A DNA stretch of 64,000 nucleotides from Neopusillimonas aromaticivorans (GTDB taxonomy: Bacteria; Pseudomonadota; Gammaproteobacteria; Burkholderiales; Burkholderiaceae_B), in contig NZ_CP128233.1 of NCBI RefSeq assembly GCF_030344915.1, positions 3,100,001 through 3,164,000 of the forward strand, given 5' to 3'. The position numbers and the translations under genes were made by a program. The notes under the pieces are model-generated. The model saw only the letters and a program-made list of their open reading frames with translations. It was not told where the DNA came from and did not search any database. Positions 39,277-49,525 of the stretch are shown here, one piece after another. How positions within the stretch are numbered: position 1 is the first letter of the stretch; every line of letters begins with the position of its first letter.

Positions 39277-39304
39277 AATACGCATAATGTATATTATGTA
39301 AAGT
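39277..39304. other. candidate dif site (XerCD recombination site, chromosome terminus)
   Basis: The left arm is AATACGCATAA, the centre TGTATA and the right arm TTATGTAAAGT. Compared with E. coli dif from memory (GGTGCGCATAA, TGTATA, TTATGTTAAAT), 23 of 28 positions agree, including the whole 6-base centre and the inner arms. dif is where XerC/XerD resolve chromosome dimers, and there is normally one per chromosome. It lies in the intergenic gap after arsC, beside recombination-associated genes. Confidence 0.87.
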
Positions 39305-39343
39305 CGAGGATTAAATGGGACGGCTTTTAAAACGCTGCATTGA

Positions 39344-39618
39344 TCAATTCAGATTGTGCTGTCTTTTAAAAAGGCCCGTTGCCGGATGACATCTTGCCCA
39401 ATGTTTGTTTTCCACGCTGCGGTAAAGCATCGAGCCGGCCCAGATCGACAAGACAATAGCGCCAACAATCCCCAGACCATTCGCCCAGACCGACCTGGGC
39501 CATAGCGTCTGAACGACCGCGTTGACCACATTGATGCGTGGTTAAAAGCGTATAGTGGGTGTATCAAATAAGTTACGGTTGACCGACACGGGCAGCCACA
39601 GATTGGGACCGGGCCCAA
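39344..39618 (-). pseudogene. C-terminal remnant of an acyltransferase-3 family protein
   Basis: Two overlapping minus-strand frames together give TYLIHPLYAFN and then NVVNAVVQTLWPRSVWANG with a final membrane helix and SMLYRSVENKH, the end of OafA-type membrane acyltransferases. One base is missing between them near 39538. Everything before the last 80 or so residues is absent and is replaced by the end of the KfrA-like gene. The fragment lies 40 bases from the dif site, consistent with past recombination there. Confidence 0.55.
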
Positions 39619-40736
39619 ACCATGAATCCTCTGTTTAATGGAGGCACGGCCATCTGATCAGGACGTATCTTTGGTTTTGGTCGCATATCGGGAAAACAGT
39701 GACCGGGTGTCGGGACGGCGCTTTTTTGTCGCTGCCCTGCCCTGACCTGTTCACGGATGCCTTCAAGGCGTAGCTGCAGCACTGCCGTTCGCGAGTTCGC
39801 CTGGTGCAACTGGTCTTGAAGACTTGCCGCCTGATTGAGAGCCTGCTCAAGACGCTGTGTGGCTGCACTTAATTCGCCCTCGAGCTTGCCATTGTCGTGA
39901 CGTGCAATGCCCAACTCTTGCTGCATGGCCATTACTTCTTGCTTGTGCTGACCGGTCAGATGACGCAAGTCGGCCGCAAGTGCTTCTGCTTCTTTCGCGC
40001 GGCGACCTGCAGGGTTCGTTCACGGTCGATTTCAAGCAATAAGCGTTTTTCGGTAGCCCGGGTACGCTCATCGGCAAGACGGGCGGCATCGCGCAACTTT
40101 TCAAGTTCAGAGCCAAATTGCAAACGAGCGGCTTCCAGCTGGCGCTGCAAGTTATCTGAGACATTTTTTCATCATCCAGCGCAGCCTGCAACGCTGACTG
40201 CAGCGCTGCCGCCGTAATCAGTTCGTCGCGTTGCGCAGTCAACTGTTCATTGGCGCGCCGCAGTTCGCTATTCAGGTGATCGATGGTGTGCAAGAGCCCT
40301 TTTTATCCGCTTCGGCAGCGGCCACCTCGGCACGCATCTGCTGTACGGCAGCATCGGCCTCTTGCCGATAGGCCTGCAACGCTTGGTCGGCCGTAGCCTG
40401 GGCATTTGACCACAGTGATGCGACCAATTCGCCAGCCGTGGCCGCAAGGGCTTCAGGTAAATCGGGATGTTCGATACGTACCCTGCTTTTATCGCGCAGT
40501 TCTTGCCAGAACGCTGTCAGCGCCTGTGATGGGGCGCTCATGCTGCCCTTCTTTACCAGCTGGTAGAGCTTGTTGGTGGTGGGTGTGATGCCATAGCGGA
40601 AAAACAATAACGCGCAGACCTCACGGTAAAGATCTGGCGTATGTCGGAAATTTTCACGCAGCGCATCAACGTCACGCACAAGGGCAGCGTCGATGTCGAT
40701 AGGCGTTGGCGTTGGCGTTGGCGTTGGCGTGTTCAT
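39573..40736 (-). CDS. KfrA-like coiled-coil DNA-binding protein (three apparent frameshifts)
   Basis: After a Thr-Pro repeat (MNTPTPTPTPTPID, coded by a tandem hexamer) comes a KfrA_N-type DNA-binding domain (LRENFRHTPDLYREVCALLF, ITPTTNKLYQLVKKGSM), then about 200 residues of Ala, Glu and Gln-rich coiled coil. Bases are missing from short runs near 40299 (G), 40163 (A) and 40000 (A); repair joins LLHTIDHLNSELRRANEQL, DNLQRQLEAARLQFGSELE and KEAEALAADLRHLTGQHK. Length about 388 residues. KfrA proteins are plasmid partition or nucleoid-organising repressors that bind palindromes at their own promoters, and such palindromes are present at 40752-40835. Confidence 0.82.
40702..40731. repeat. tandem hexamer GGCGTT in the KfrA-like start
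   Basis: Four exact units of GGCGTT and a fifth variant code for the Thr-Pro repeat at the protein start on the minus strand. Loss or gain of units would change the length of the N-terminal tail without breaking the frame. Confidence 0.85.
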
Positions 40737-40751
40737 AGATTATCTTTATTG

Positions 40752-40788
40752 GATTTATTAAATATTACTACGTAATACGTAATAAATC
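40752..40788. promoter_or_regulatory. inverted repeat with tandem TACGTAA in the divergent promoter
   Basis: GATTTATTA (40752-40760) pairs with TAATAAATC (40780-40788). Between them lie two copies of TACGTAA (40769-40782). An outer pair ATTGGAT/ATCCAAT (40748 and 40794) extends the symmetry. Likely operator for the divergent KfrA-like and recombinase genes. Confidence 0.6.
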
Positions 40789-40805
40789 TAACGATCCAAT
40801 TATTA

Positions 40806-40835
40806 AATTTGACATTACTTGTATAATGTCAAATT
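40806..40835. promoter_or_regulatory. 12-bp-arm palindrome in the divergent promoter
   Basis: AATTTGACATTA and TAATGTCAAATT are perfect inverted arms around a 6-base spacer. Length and position suggest a dimeric repressor site between the KfrA-like gene and the recombinase gene. Confidence 0.7.
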
Positions 40836-40866
40836 ATTGATGGGAAGATCTGAAATAATGATTTGC

Positions 40867-40908
40867 CGTACCCGTACCCGTACCCGTACCCGTACCCGTA
40901 CCCGTACC
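40867..40908. repeat. seven tandem copies of CGTACC upstream of the recombinase
   Basis: Seven exact hexamers lie 37 bases before the recombinase ATG at 40946. The recombinase frame is open through the repeat as Val-Pro units back to a TGA at 40859, but no start codon is available there. The repeat may alter leader length or spacing. Confidence 0.85.
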
Positions 40909-40945
40909 CGCCACTTATCGTCTGCGCACCATTACCATTACTGTC

Positions 40946-42129
40946 ATGTCCTCTGATCTCGTACGAACACCGCTGAATGACAACATCGTGCTGTCGGTCG
41001 ACTACGATGGCAGCCAGGGTGCCAACCGCGTATCCGATGGCCGCTCGCAATTGGCTGCGACGAACGATATCGAGGCCATCAATGCCTGGCTTGCCCGCTT
41101 TACCGGGTCGCAGCATACGTTCAACAGCTATCGCAAAGAAGCCGAACGTCTGCTGCTGTGGGCAACCGTTTCGCAACGAAAGCCGGTCTCCTCGCTCACC
41201 CATGAAGACATGCTCGCCTATCAACGATTTCTGGCCGACCCGCAACCGGCAGCCCAATGGGTCATGCCACCCGGCCGTAAAGTGGCACGAGCCCACCCCG
41301 ACTGGCGCCCTTTCGCCGGGCCTTTGGGACAGGCCAGCCAACGCCAGTCCGTGATCATCCTGAACGCCATGTTTTCATGGCTGGTTTCGGCCGGATATCT
41401 GGCCGGCAATCCACTCTCGCTATCCCGCCAGAGGACCCGGCGCACGACAGCCCGTGTCACACGCTATCTCAGCGAAGCGATCTGGGCTGATGTAAAGACG
41501 AGCATCCAGGCAATGCCTCAGTCAACCGCACGCGAGCGTGAGCACTATCGGCGCGTACGCTGGCTCTTTTCGTTGCTGTATGGGTGTGGCTTGCGTATTT
41601 CAGAAGTGACGCAGAACACCATGGGCGGCTTCTTTTGTCGACAGGATGGCCACGGTGAAAACCGCTGGTGGCTGGAGATAACCGGCAAAGGTGACAAAAA
41701 ACGCACTATCCCGGTAACTTCTGAATTGATGGGTGAACTGGTGGACTACCGGCGTGAAAAAATCTTTCTCCCTTCCCCGCCGCCGGCGAAACAACACCGC
41801 TCGTGCTTCCGCTGGGGCTCCCGCAGCGGCCCCTGACCCGAGCCGCCGTTCACACGATCATCAAGGCCGTCTTCTCAAGGGCTGCACAACAAATTCGCTA
41901 CCGTAACCCTGAACAGGAATGGCAGGCAGAGCAGCTCGAACAGGCGTCAGCACACTGGCTGCGGCATACGGCGGGTTCGCACATGGCCAACAAGCAGATC
42001 GACCTTCGCCATGTGCGCGACACATTGGGTCATGAATCGCTGACCACAACCAATATTTATTTACACTCCACTGACGACGCCCGACACGAGGAAACCGAGA
42101 AACACCACAAACTCGACTGGCAAGCTTAA
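40946..42129 (+). CDS. tyrosine recombinase/integrase near dif (one apparent frameshift)
   Basis: An N-terminal SAM-like core-binding domain (INAWLARFTGSQHTFNSYRKEAERLLLW region) leads to a catalytic domain with LLYGCGLRISEV (first Arg), GKGDKKRTIPV (Lys), HWLRHTAGSHMA (His-x-x-Arg), LGHESLTTTNIYLHS (His and nucleophile Tyr). The set is complete. Adding a C to the C4 run near 41780 restores SPAAGETTPLVLPLG and joins both pieces; length about 394 residues. It is divergent from the KfrA-like gene and 1.6 kb from the dif candidate. It is not XerC or XerD, being longer and with an extra N-terminal part. The stop overlaps the convergent GGDEF-EAL gene by 4 bases. Confidence 0.88.
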
Positions 42130-44589
42130 CGCCGTACGGCCACCTTGAACGCCTGGGCCAGTTCCTGACGCAGATCGGCTTCGTCCCAGGGTTTGGTCAG
42201 AAACTTGTAAATGGCCCCATGATTGATGGCTTCAGTGACTGATTTCAGGTCAGAATAGCCCGACAAGATGATTCGCACGGTATCCGGATACAGATTTTTG
42301 ACCTTGGCAAAAAACTCGGTGCCGGTGGTTTCCTGCAAACGTTGGTCAGACAAAATGACGCGTATCGGGTGCACTGCCAGAATGTCAAACGCTTCCTGCG
42401 ACGTGCGGGCATGAAAAATCTTGTAGCCATCGCGCCGCAGCAAACGATGCAAGGCTTTCAGGATGTTTTCTTCATCATCAAGCAACAGCAAGGTGCGCTC
42501 GTGATCAATGTTGTCTTCCTGGGTTGGCAACGCCACAATGCCGCCTGTTACCTGCAAGCGCTGTGCCCATTTGTCGACAGGTTCAGGGCGAGAAAACAGG
42601 TAACCCTGGAACTCGTCGCAAAAATTGCGTTTCAGATACCAGTATTGTGCGGGGGTTTCCACCCCTTCGGCCACAACACGAAGGTTCAGGTGGTGGGCCA
42701 GCCCGATGATGGCTTTGCTGATGGCCGCATCGTTCCGATCGGACACAATTTCCTGAACAAACGAACGATCGATCTTGATCTTGTCGATCGGCAAGTTTTT
42801 CAGATAGCGCAAGCTGGAGTAGCCGGTACCAAAATCGTCAATCGAAATTTTCAGGCCCAACGATTGCAAATGCTTCAGCTTGTCGATGGTTTCTTGCACG
42901 TTGTTCAGAAACAGCCCTTCGGTCAGTTCAATTTCAACATTCTTGGGTGTCAACTGGTAGCGGGCCAGCATGTCCTGAACTTCCTGGGTGAAGTCGGGGC
43001 GCTGGAAATGCAGGGGCGAAATATTGATGACAAAAGGAAAATCAACCACCGCCTGGCTTTGCAGCCAGCGCAAGTCACGACAGGCCGCTTCAAGTACCCA
43101 GTGGCTAAGGGCATGAATCAGCCCGGTCTCTTCGGCCAGCGGCACAAATACAGCCGGTGAAATAAAACCGCGTTCCGGGTGCGGCCAGCGTATCAAGGCC
43201 TCCGCACCCATAATACGCCCCGTATGCCCGTTAATGATGGGCTGGTAATGCATAACGAAATGGTTGTGATCCAGGGCTTTTTGAAGTTCAGCGCGTAATG
43301 CCAGACGCGTATCCACGTCGCGACTGAGCTCGGGCGCATACTCACGCCAGGTATTGCGGCCGCTATGTTTGGCAAAGGTAATGGCCAGGTCCGCCTGACG
43401 CAACAGCATACCCGGGTCGGTGGCAGCCCCCTTCAGTAGACGTCAGGCCGGCACTCGCCGTCAGATGCAGCTCGATGCCGCTGTGATGGTAAGGTTGGCC
43501 AATGACGGCCAGAATCGCTCGCGCGCACTGTATGGCATCCAGCTTGTTGACGCCGCGCATCAAAACGACGAATTCGTCACCTTCAAGGCGAGCCACCAGA
43601 TGACGGGCAGCGACAACCTCGCGAATGCGTCGGGCGACTTCTTTCAGTACCTGGTCACCGGCCTCCAACCCGATCGAATCATTAATGAGTTTCAAGCCGT
43701 TCAGGTCAAGCAAGACCAACCCGACACTCTCGCCGGTTTGCTGACATTGCGTACAGGTTGTCTCGATGGCGTGGATCAGGTTGCGCTTGTTGGGCAGGCC
43801 GGTAAGATGGTCGTGCAGCGAGGCATATTCCAGATCTTTTGAACGCTGCAACAACACCACCGACAAACGGGTCGTGCGCGTCATCATCCAGGTGAACGCA
43901 AAACAGACCGAAAAGATCAGGTCGGGCAGCCACTGATTCAGCGGAATCAGCAGCGCTGGCGTTGACATGCTGAAACCGGATGGGTCAAGACCCAGCTGAA
44001 ACTGCCGCTCCTGTTCCGCCAGAACAAACCAGGCAATGGCCGCCAGCAGTGACCCCATCACCGTAATGAGAACCAGCCACTTGTTGTTTACCGGAGGGGC
44101 CAGCGGCCTTAACGAGGCCATGAAAATGGAATAAGCACCCAGTACCGCCAGCATGGCGTCAATGTGTGTACGCACACCGGGCGCAAGCAGGTCGGCACCA
44201 CGCAAACCGGGCTGCCCCAGCACGCAGGCAACCGCCACAGCCAAACAAGACAGCGCCGCCAGCCAACCCAGCCAGCGATACCGCATCTTGAAGCGTTGCA
44301 CCCATGCGGCGATAAAAACACCGACAGCGACCGACAGCGGCAACAAGGCCCATTGGCCGTGCACCACGCCCTGCGTTAGCCCTACAGCAAACGCGGCCAA
44401 CGAAAGCCACGGACTGATGACAGGAAGCCGCAACAGGGCCACCAGCGCAAGGCCGCACAGCAACAACGCAATCAGGGACCCGCTGCTGAACAATGCCGGA
44501 GCATTCAGGTAATGCTCTGACCAGACCGCGTCAAGCAGGCCAACAACCCCAAACCAGGCCAGTGTCTTGCCGGGTAAAACCACATGCAA
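42126..44589 (-). CDS. membrane GGDEF-EAL protein with C-terminal receiver (one apparent frameshift)
   Basis: About 820 residues after adding a G to the G5 run near 43431. Residues 1-235 contain seven or so membrane helices. The GGDEF domain (about 255-415) has LTGLPNKRNLIHAIE but a degenerate active site, RLEGDEF. The EAL domain (about 430-690) keeps EALIRW, DDFGTGYSSL and a late E motif (VVAEGVETPAQ). A receiver (about 705-820) ends the protein, with LLLDDEENILKAL and phospho-acceptor in VILSDQRL. The likely outcome is a c-di-GMP phosphodiesterase controlled by phosphorylation. It is the last gene of the signalling operon. Confidence 0.9.
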
Positions 44590-44607
44590 CCCCGGATTGC
44601 ATTGTTT

Positions 44608-45975
44608 TCATTCTGGGGCGTCATCAGAGACCTCGGGTTTGAGTGACGGATTAAGGACATGCAAGGTGTAACGAACCCCTTCGTTCTCTTCAAACCCTTG
44701 AAGTTTTGCAATGAGACGTGGCGTAATGACTGTGCCTTCTCGCAACAGCAACATGCCATCCTGGGCCAGAAGGTTACGTGCGATTACCATATCGGGCCGC
44801 ACCGAATCGGTGGTATGCGTTGTGACCGATTCATTGGCCCGCCTGGCGATTTTCTCGCGCTCACGCACCATTTGCACAAAATCTTCAGCCAGCACCGGGT
44901 CATACAAACGGCCGGCATACTCTGGCAGTGAATCAAGCAATTCTTCAAGCGGTACCTTGCGCGAGGCCACCATCCCCATGCGAATTTCCACAAGATCGAC
45001 AGCCAGTTTAAGGATTCGCGAACCCAACGGAATGGCATCACCCGCCAGGGCATCAGGAAAACCCGTGCCATCCCAGCGCTCTTGGTGATGACGGATCATG
45101 TGGGCGGCATCCTGGGCAATTTCCAGCGGCAGCAACAACCGTTCGCCGGTGACCGGATATTCACGATAGCGCTGGCGCTGTTCGAAGCTCATGGTTTCAG
45201 GCGGCAAAGCGATCAGAGGATCCGTCCAGGTCAATTTGCCGACGTTATACAAGGCGGCCGCCATCACCAGGTCATCGGTAAATTTCTCTGCGTATTTTTT
45301 ACGGGCGCAGAACTCGCGCACCAAACGTATCACGGCCTCGTTGGTTTTACGACTGGGTGGCAGGCGTTGGCTCAGTAACGATGAAAATAATTCGGTGGCG
45401 GTTACGTAAGATTGCTTGAGCGCCTTATTGGCGACCGACAACTGAGCCGTTGCGGCGGATAGTTCAGCGGTGCGCTGTTCGACACGCGACTCAAGCGTGG
45501 CATTGGCGTGGTGCAGTGCTTCGTTTTGTTCATGGGTCAGCTGAAGCAGTCGGGCACGGTCGCGTTCGAGACTTTGAAAAGCCAGTGCCTGATCAATGGC
45601 CTCGAGCAAGATCTGTTCGTCCCAGGGCTTGCTGATGTAACGAAAGATGCGCCCTTCGTTGATGGCCTTGATGGTCTGGGCATTGTCGTCAAAGCCGGTA
45701 AACAGGATGCGCATGACGCCTGGCCACTGCTGTCCGATTTCGCGCAGCAGGGTCGGGCCGTCCATGCCGGGCATGCGACTGTCGCACAGCACCAGGTCAA
45801 TCGTAGTGTGGCCCATGATTTCAAGAGCATCGTCACCGTTGTGCGCCGTGTGGATGTCAAAGGGACGCGCACGCAGCGAGCGCGCAACGCTGCGCGCCAC
45901 ATTGGGCTCGTCATCGACGATCAGTAGGGCAGCGCCTTTTGCGGAATGTACTTCCGCCGGGGTGCCTGCCTGCAT
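44608..45975 (-). CDS. response regulator with degenerate HD-GYP domain
   Basis: An intact 455-residue protein. Receiver domain: LLIVDDEPNVARSV, phospho-acceptor LVLCDSRMPGMDG, and KPWDE. A coiled-coil linker (residues 135-190) leads to an HD-GYP-like output domain. The HD dyad position reads ALYNVGKL, Tyr-Asn instead of His-Asp, while the later HHQERWDGTGFPDAL part is retained. The loss of the HD pair predicts no phosphodiesterase activity; it may be a sensor or scaffold. It follows the histidine kinase by 11 bases and is its probable partner. Confidence 0.9.
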   Translation of the reverse strand: MQAGTPAEVHSAKGAALLIVDDEPNVARSVARSLRARPFDIHTAHNGDDALEIMGHTTIDLVLCDSRMPGMDGPTLLREIGQQWPGVMRILFTGFDDNAQTIKAINEGRIFRYISKPWDEQILLEAIDQALAFQSLERDRARLLQLTHEQNEALHHANATLESRVEQRTAELSAATAQLSVANKALKQSYVTATELFSSLLSQRLPPSRKTNEAVIRLVREFCARKKYAEKFTDDLVMAAALYNVGKLTWTDPLIALPPETMSFEQRQRYREYPVTGERLLLPLEIAQDAAHMIRHHQERWDGTGFPDALAGDAIPLGSRILKLAVDLVEIRMGMVASRKVPLEELLDSLPEYAGRLYDPVLAEDFVQMVREREKIARRANESVTTHTTDSVRPDMVIARNLLAQDGMLLLREGTVITPRLIAKLQGFEENEGVRYTLHVLNPSLKPEVSDDAPE

Positions 45976-45986
45976 GTTTGCCTCCG

Positions 45987-47230
45987 TTACTGCGTCTCGC
46001 CGGAAACCAGCTCGGGCCGGACGGGTAACCAGACCCTGAATGCCGTGCCTGTTCCGGGCGTGGTCTGCACCTCGATGCGACCGTTATGTTTTTTATAATG
46101 TTGTACGACAGCGGCAGGCCCAGTCCAGTGCCTTTGCCCGCCGGTTTGGTGGTGAAAAACGGGTCGAAGAGGCGCTCGACGATGTCGGGGGCCATGCCAC
46201 ACCCATTGTCTTTGATTTCAAACCAGACCCAATGGCCCTCTGCGCCCGTACGTATGGATATTGTGCCAGAGTCTTCAATAGCGTGCGCCGCATTGATCAG
46301 CAAGTTCATAACCACTTGATTGATCTGCGAAATGTTGCACACCACCTTGGGCAGTTCAGCAAAAGAGATATCGACACGCGCCTTGTACTTGATTTCATTA
46401 TGGGCCACCAGGACCGTTGAATCGATGCCCTGATTCAAGTCCGCTTCGCGCATCCCGGCGTCGTCTTCATGTGCGAAATATTTCAATGCGCCAACAATGG
46501 TCCGGATACGCCCGACGCCCTCTTCCGACTCGTTGATAAGGTCTTCAATGTCCTTACGGATGTAATCATATTCAAGGGTACGCTTGAGCGCTCTCAGCTC
46601 ATCGAGCGACCCGACGTGCTCGACTGCATCAATGATGCGCAGCATGTCGTGCACATACGCTTCAAGCGTTTTCAGGTTGGAAAACACATAACCGGTCGGG
46701 TTATTGATTTCATGGGCCACGCCGGCGGCAAGTTCGCCGATGCCCGCCATTTTTTCGTTACGCAGCAGTTGCTGCTGCGTATACTCAAGACGCTCAAGGA
46801 GACTCGCGTGATGCTCCAGCTGGATTTTCTGCAGTTGCTGTACCGCCTGCGTAAACTGATGGTGGTGTAGCGGGCCATCGAGAGGGTCGTAAAACAACAG
46901 CGCATGCACCGTACTGCCGTCGGCCATTTCGCAAGGAAAGCACAACAAGGCTTCCAGCACGCCCTTGCCCGTCGTGATGCCCAACCGAAAGGTGTCGGGT
47001 ACCGTTGCCAATCGGGACCCCGTGTTGGCACTGGTGGTGCGCGAAAACGGCCAGGGTTGTGAGGCAACCTCGGGGAAGATCTGCTCGACAGGCTTGCCTT
47101 TAACCTCCTCTTTATCGAGGCCGGCCCAAGACGCCATCCAGTGATTGATTTCTTTGATGACACCGCCCGCATCAAGAACGATGATGGCCAGCGGGGCGTC
47201 AGGCGGGAGTGCATTGATCAGTTCTTGCAT
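45987..47230 (-). CDS. PAS-domain histidine kinase (one apparent frameshift)
   Basis: A PAS domain (IIVLDAGGVIKEINHWMASW) is followed by a coiled coil and the histidine box ELAAGVAHEINNPTGYV. The ATPase part has NLLINAAHAIEDSG (N box), DNGCGM (G1), FDPFFTTKPAGKGTGLGL (F and G2 boxes). Adding an A to the A6 run near 46093 restores NIIKKHNGRIEVQTTPGTGT and the stop at 45987. Start taken at the ATG at 47230; length about 414 residues. No membrane segment is visible, so it is cytoplasmic. Next to the REC-HD gene and the REC-bearing GGDEF-EAL gene, which are its likely phosphorylation targets. Confidence 0.9.
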
Positions 47231-47300
47231 GCAGTACCTGAGCAACCTTGCTGAGCCGGCTGGCACGCGCAAGGCCCCGCAATTTCAAATACCTCGCTGA

Positions 47301-49525
47301 TCACGTCACGTCGGGGTCAACGCGTAGTGCCCGTTTGACCCGATACAGACCTTCATCGGCCTGTTGCAGCAAGGTGGGCATGTCCAGCCCGTCCTGGGGG
47401 TAGTGGGCAATACCGATGCTGGCTCCAATACCGACATGATGTCCGTCAATAAGGAACGGATCGGACAAGGCCCGCTGGATTTTATCGGCGACCACATTCG
47501 CACCGTTTTCTTCAGTAACTTCGGGCAGCAGGACTATGAATTCGTCACCGCCCAGACGCGCAACTGTATCAGAGGCACGCACGCAGATGCACAACCGCTC
47601 GGCAACCTGGCGCAGCAATTCATCACCGGCCGCATGACCATACGTGTCGTTGACCGCCTTGAAACGATCAAGATCGACAAACAACAGTGCAACAACCGTG
47701 TCATGACGTTCTGCGTTGAGCAATGCGCGATTGCCCCGTTCGATCAGCAAGGAGCGGTTTGCCACGCCGGTCAGGTCGTCATACCACGCCATTTGCTGCA
47801 AGCGAGCTTCGTATTCCTTTTGTTTGGAAATGTCCGAAAACACCCCGACATAATGGGTCACGTCATGGCTTATTGGATGACGGATGGCACTGAGGGTTAA
47901 AAATGTCGGTATGACCACCCCGTCGGCGCGTCGGCCCCAGGCCTCACCCTTCCAGGTCCCTTCGCTTTCGACCGAATTGACGGCCTGGCGAAAAAAGCTT
48001 TTATCGTGGCGACCGCTGGCTTTGTGCACCAACCCGAAAAACCATTCGCCCAGCGCCTGTTCTTCGGTATAGCCCGTGACCTGGGTGAAGGCCGGGTTGA
48101 TGGAAATGATATTGCCGCGCTGGTCCATCAGGACCAAGGCATCACCCGCATACTCAAGTGCCGCAGCAGCAAGGCGCAAACGCTCTTCGAGCTGCTTCTG
48201 TCGGGTGACGTTGATCCATTGCCCAAGCAGGCAGACGCGATCGGCAAAGTCGATGATTTCAAGATTGATGAGCAAATGGGCTTCTTTGCCCGCCAAGTGC
48301 GTGGTCAGTTCGAAATCGCGTACACGGCCATTTTCCTTGACCTGATCGATGAGCGTCTGTCTTGAGCGCCCGGGTGGCCAGAGTTGCAGTTCGGTCGTGG
48401 TCTTGCCGATGACGTCTTCAGCCAGTTTGCCCAGACACCGCAGCATTTCGTCGTTGGCATCCAGACAAAGCCCGCTTTCAAGTTCGGTGATAAGGCTGGC
48501 CACAGGGCTGTTCCGGAACGCGATTTCCCAACGATGCTCGGATTGCAGGGCCCGGGCAGCAGCACGCTTCTGTTCAGTGATGTCCTGGATCGTACCTGTA
48601 ATACGCACGGGCTTGCCGTTGATGTCGAAACGACCCTGAGCCTGAACCAGAATGTAGCGGTCAGTGCCGTCGGCATTACGTACCCGGTGCTCAATATTCA
48701 CAATCGGATGCTCGAGTTGCTGGGCCCCGGCTATCATGGCCTGAAGTTTCGGATGATCTTCCGGGGGAACCAGCGCATACAGGTCGTGGAGATCTCTGAG
48801 CTGACGGTCGGGCGTCAGACCCAGCACCATGGCCGTGTCTTCGTTACCATGCAGCTTGAGCGTTTGCAGGTTCATTTCCCAATAGGCCATGCGCGCAATG
48901 CGATGGGCCTCGGCCAGCTTGGCATTGTTGTCATGTAATTGCTGCTCAAGCTGACGGGCCTCGATGAAACCGGCGATGTCTGCGCTCAGTGCCCTGAACA
49001 GCCCCAGGGTATCGGGAAGACATTCACGCAAGGTACAACTGAACAATTCGATGACGCCATACAGGGTATTGCCCACCATGAGGGGCAGGCCCAGCGCCGA
49101 CACCAGGCCGATGTCACGGGCCTGGCGATTGCATTCGTGATCCGTATCCGCATCAAGCGTCGGGATAAAAACGAGGGCATGCTGGTTGGCTGCCAGTAAC
49201 GACAGGCATTCGGAAGGTTTTTTTGTTGCCAACGCCGCAAGGTTTCCAGAAACGCGTCGGCATTTAACCGGGGCCTGCTCCAGGAGTCCTGAAATTTAAG
49301 ACCCGTCGTTGTATTGAGCCACGCGACACCGAGATCCCAGCCATCAACCCGTGCAATACGTTCTATGGTGTTTCGCAAGCCGTCACGCAAACTGCGCGCA
49401 CCCGCCAGGGTTTGTACAACATCGTAGAGCAATTGCAACCCTTGCGTAGAAGGAGGCTCGTTGACCTGCACTGCGCTAAGGCCTAGCGGGTAGGTTTCAA
49501 ATTGATCTGGCCGGGCGTTAACCAT
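47301..49525 (-). CDS. GAF-PAS-GGDEF diguanylate cyclase (one apparent frameshift)
   Basis: About 741 residues after adding an A to the A7 run near 49219, which joins TLRRWQQKK to PSECLSLLAANQHAL. The order is a GAF domain (residues about 30-190), three PAS/PAC segments (YWEMNLQTLKLHG, VASLITELESG, DALVLMDQRGNIISIN) and a GGDEF domain with LTGVANRSLLIERG and an intact RLGGDEFIVLL. It should make c-di-GMP in response to small molecules or redox state sensed by GAF/PAS. First gene of the signalling operon (47301-49525, then kinase at 47230). Confidence 0.92.

Noticed and set aside
40809..40827. Possible TTGACA/TATAAT promoter within the 12-bp-arm palindrome
   Set aside because: The two hexamers are only 7 bases apart, too close for a sigma-70 promoter; they are a by-product of the palindrome.
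40867..40908. Possible CRISPR-like array
   Set aside because: The repeats are six bases long with no spacers, so it is a simple tandem repeat.
40829..41341. Minus-strand open frame of 170 codons ending in a Gly-Tyr repeat
   Set aside because: It is the antisense of the recombinase gene, and the Gly-Tyr run is just the hexamer CGTACC read on the other strand; no family resemblance.
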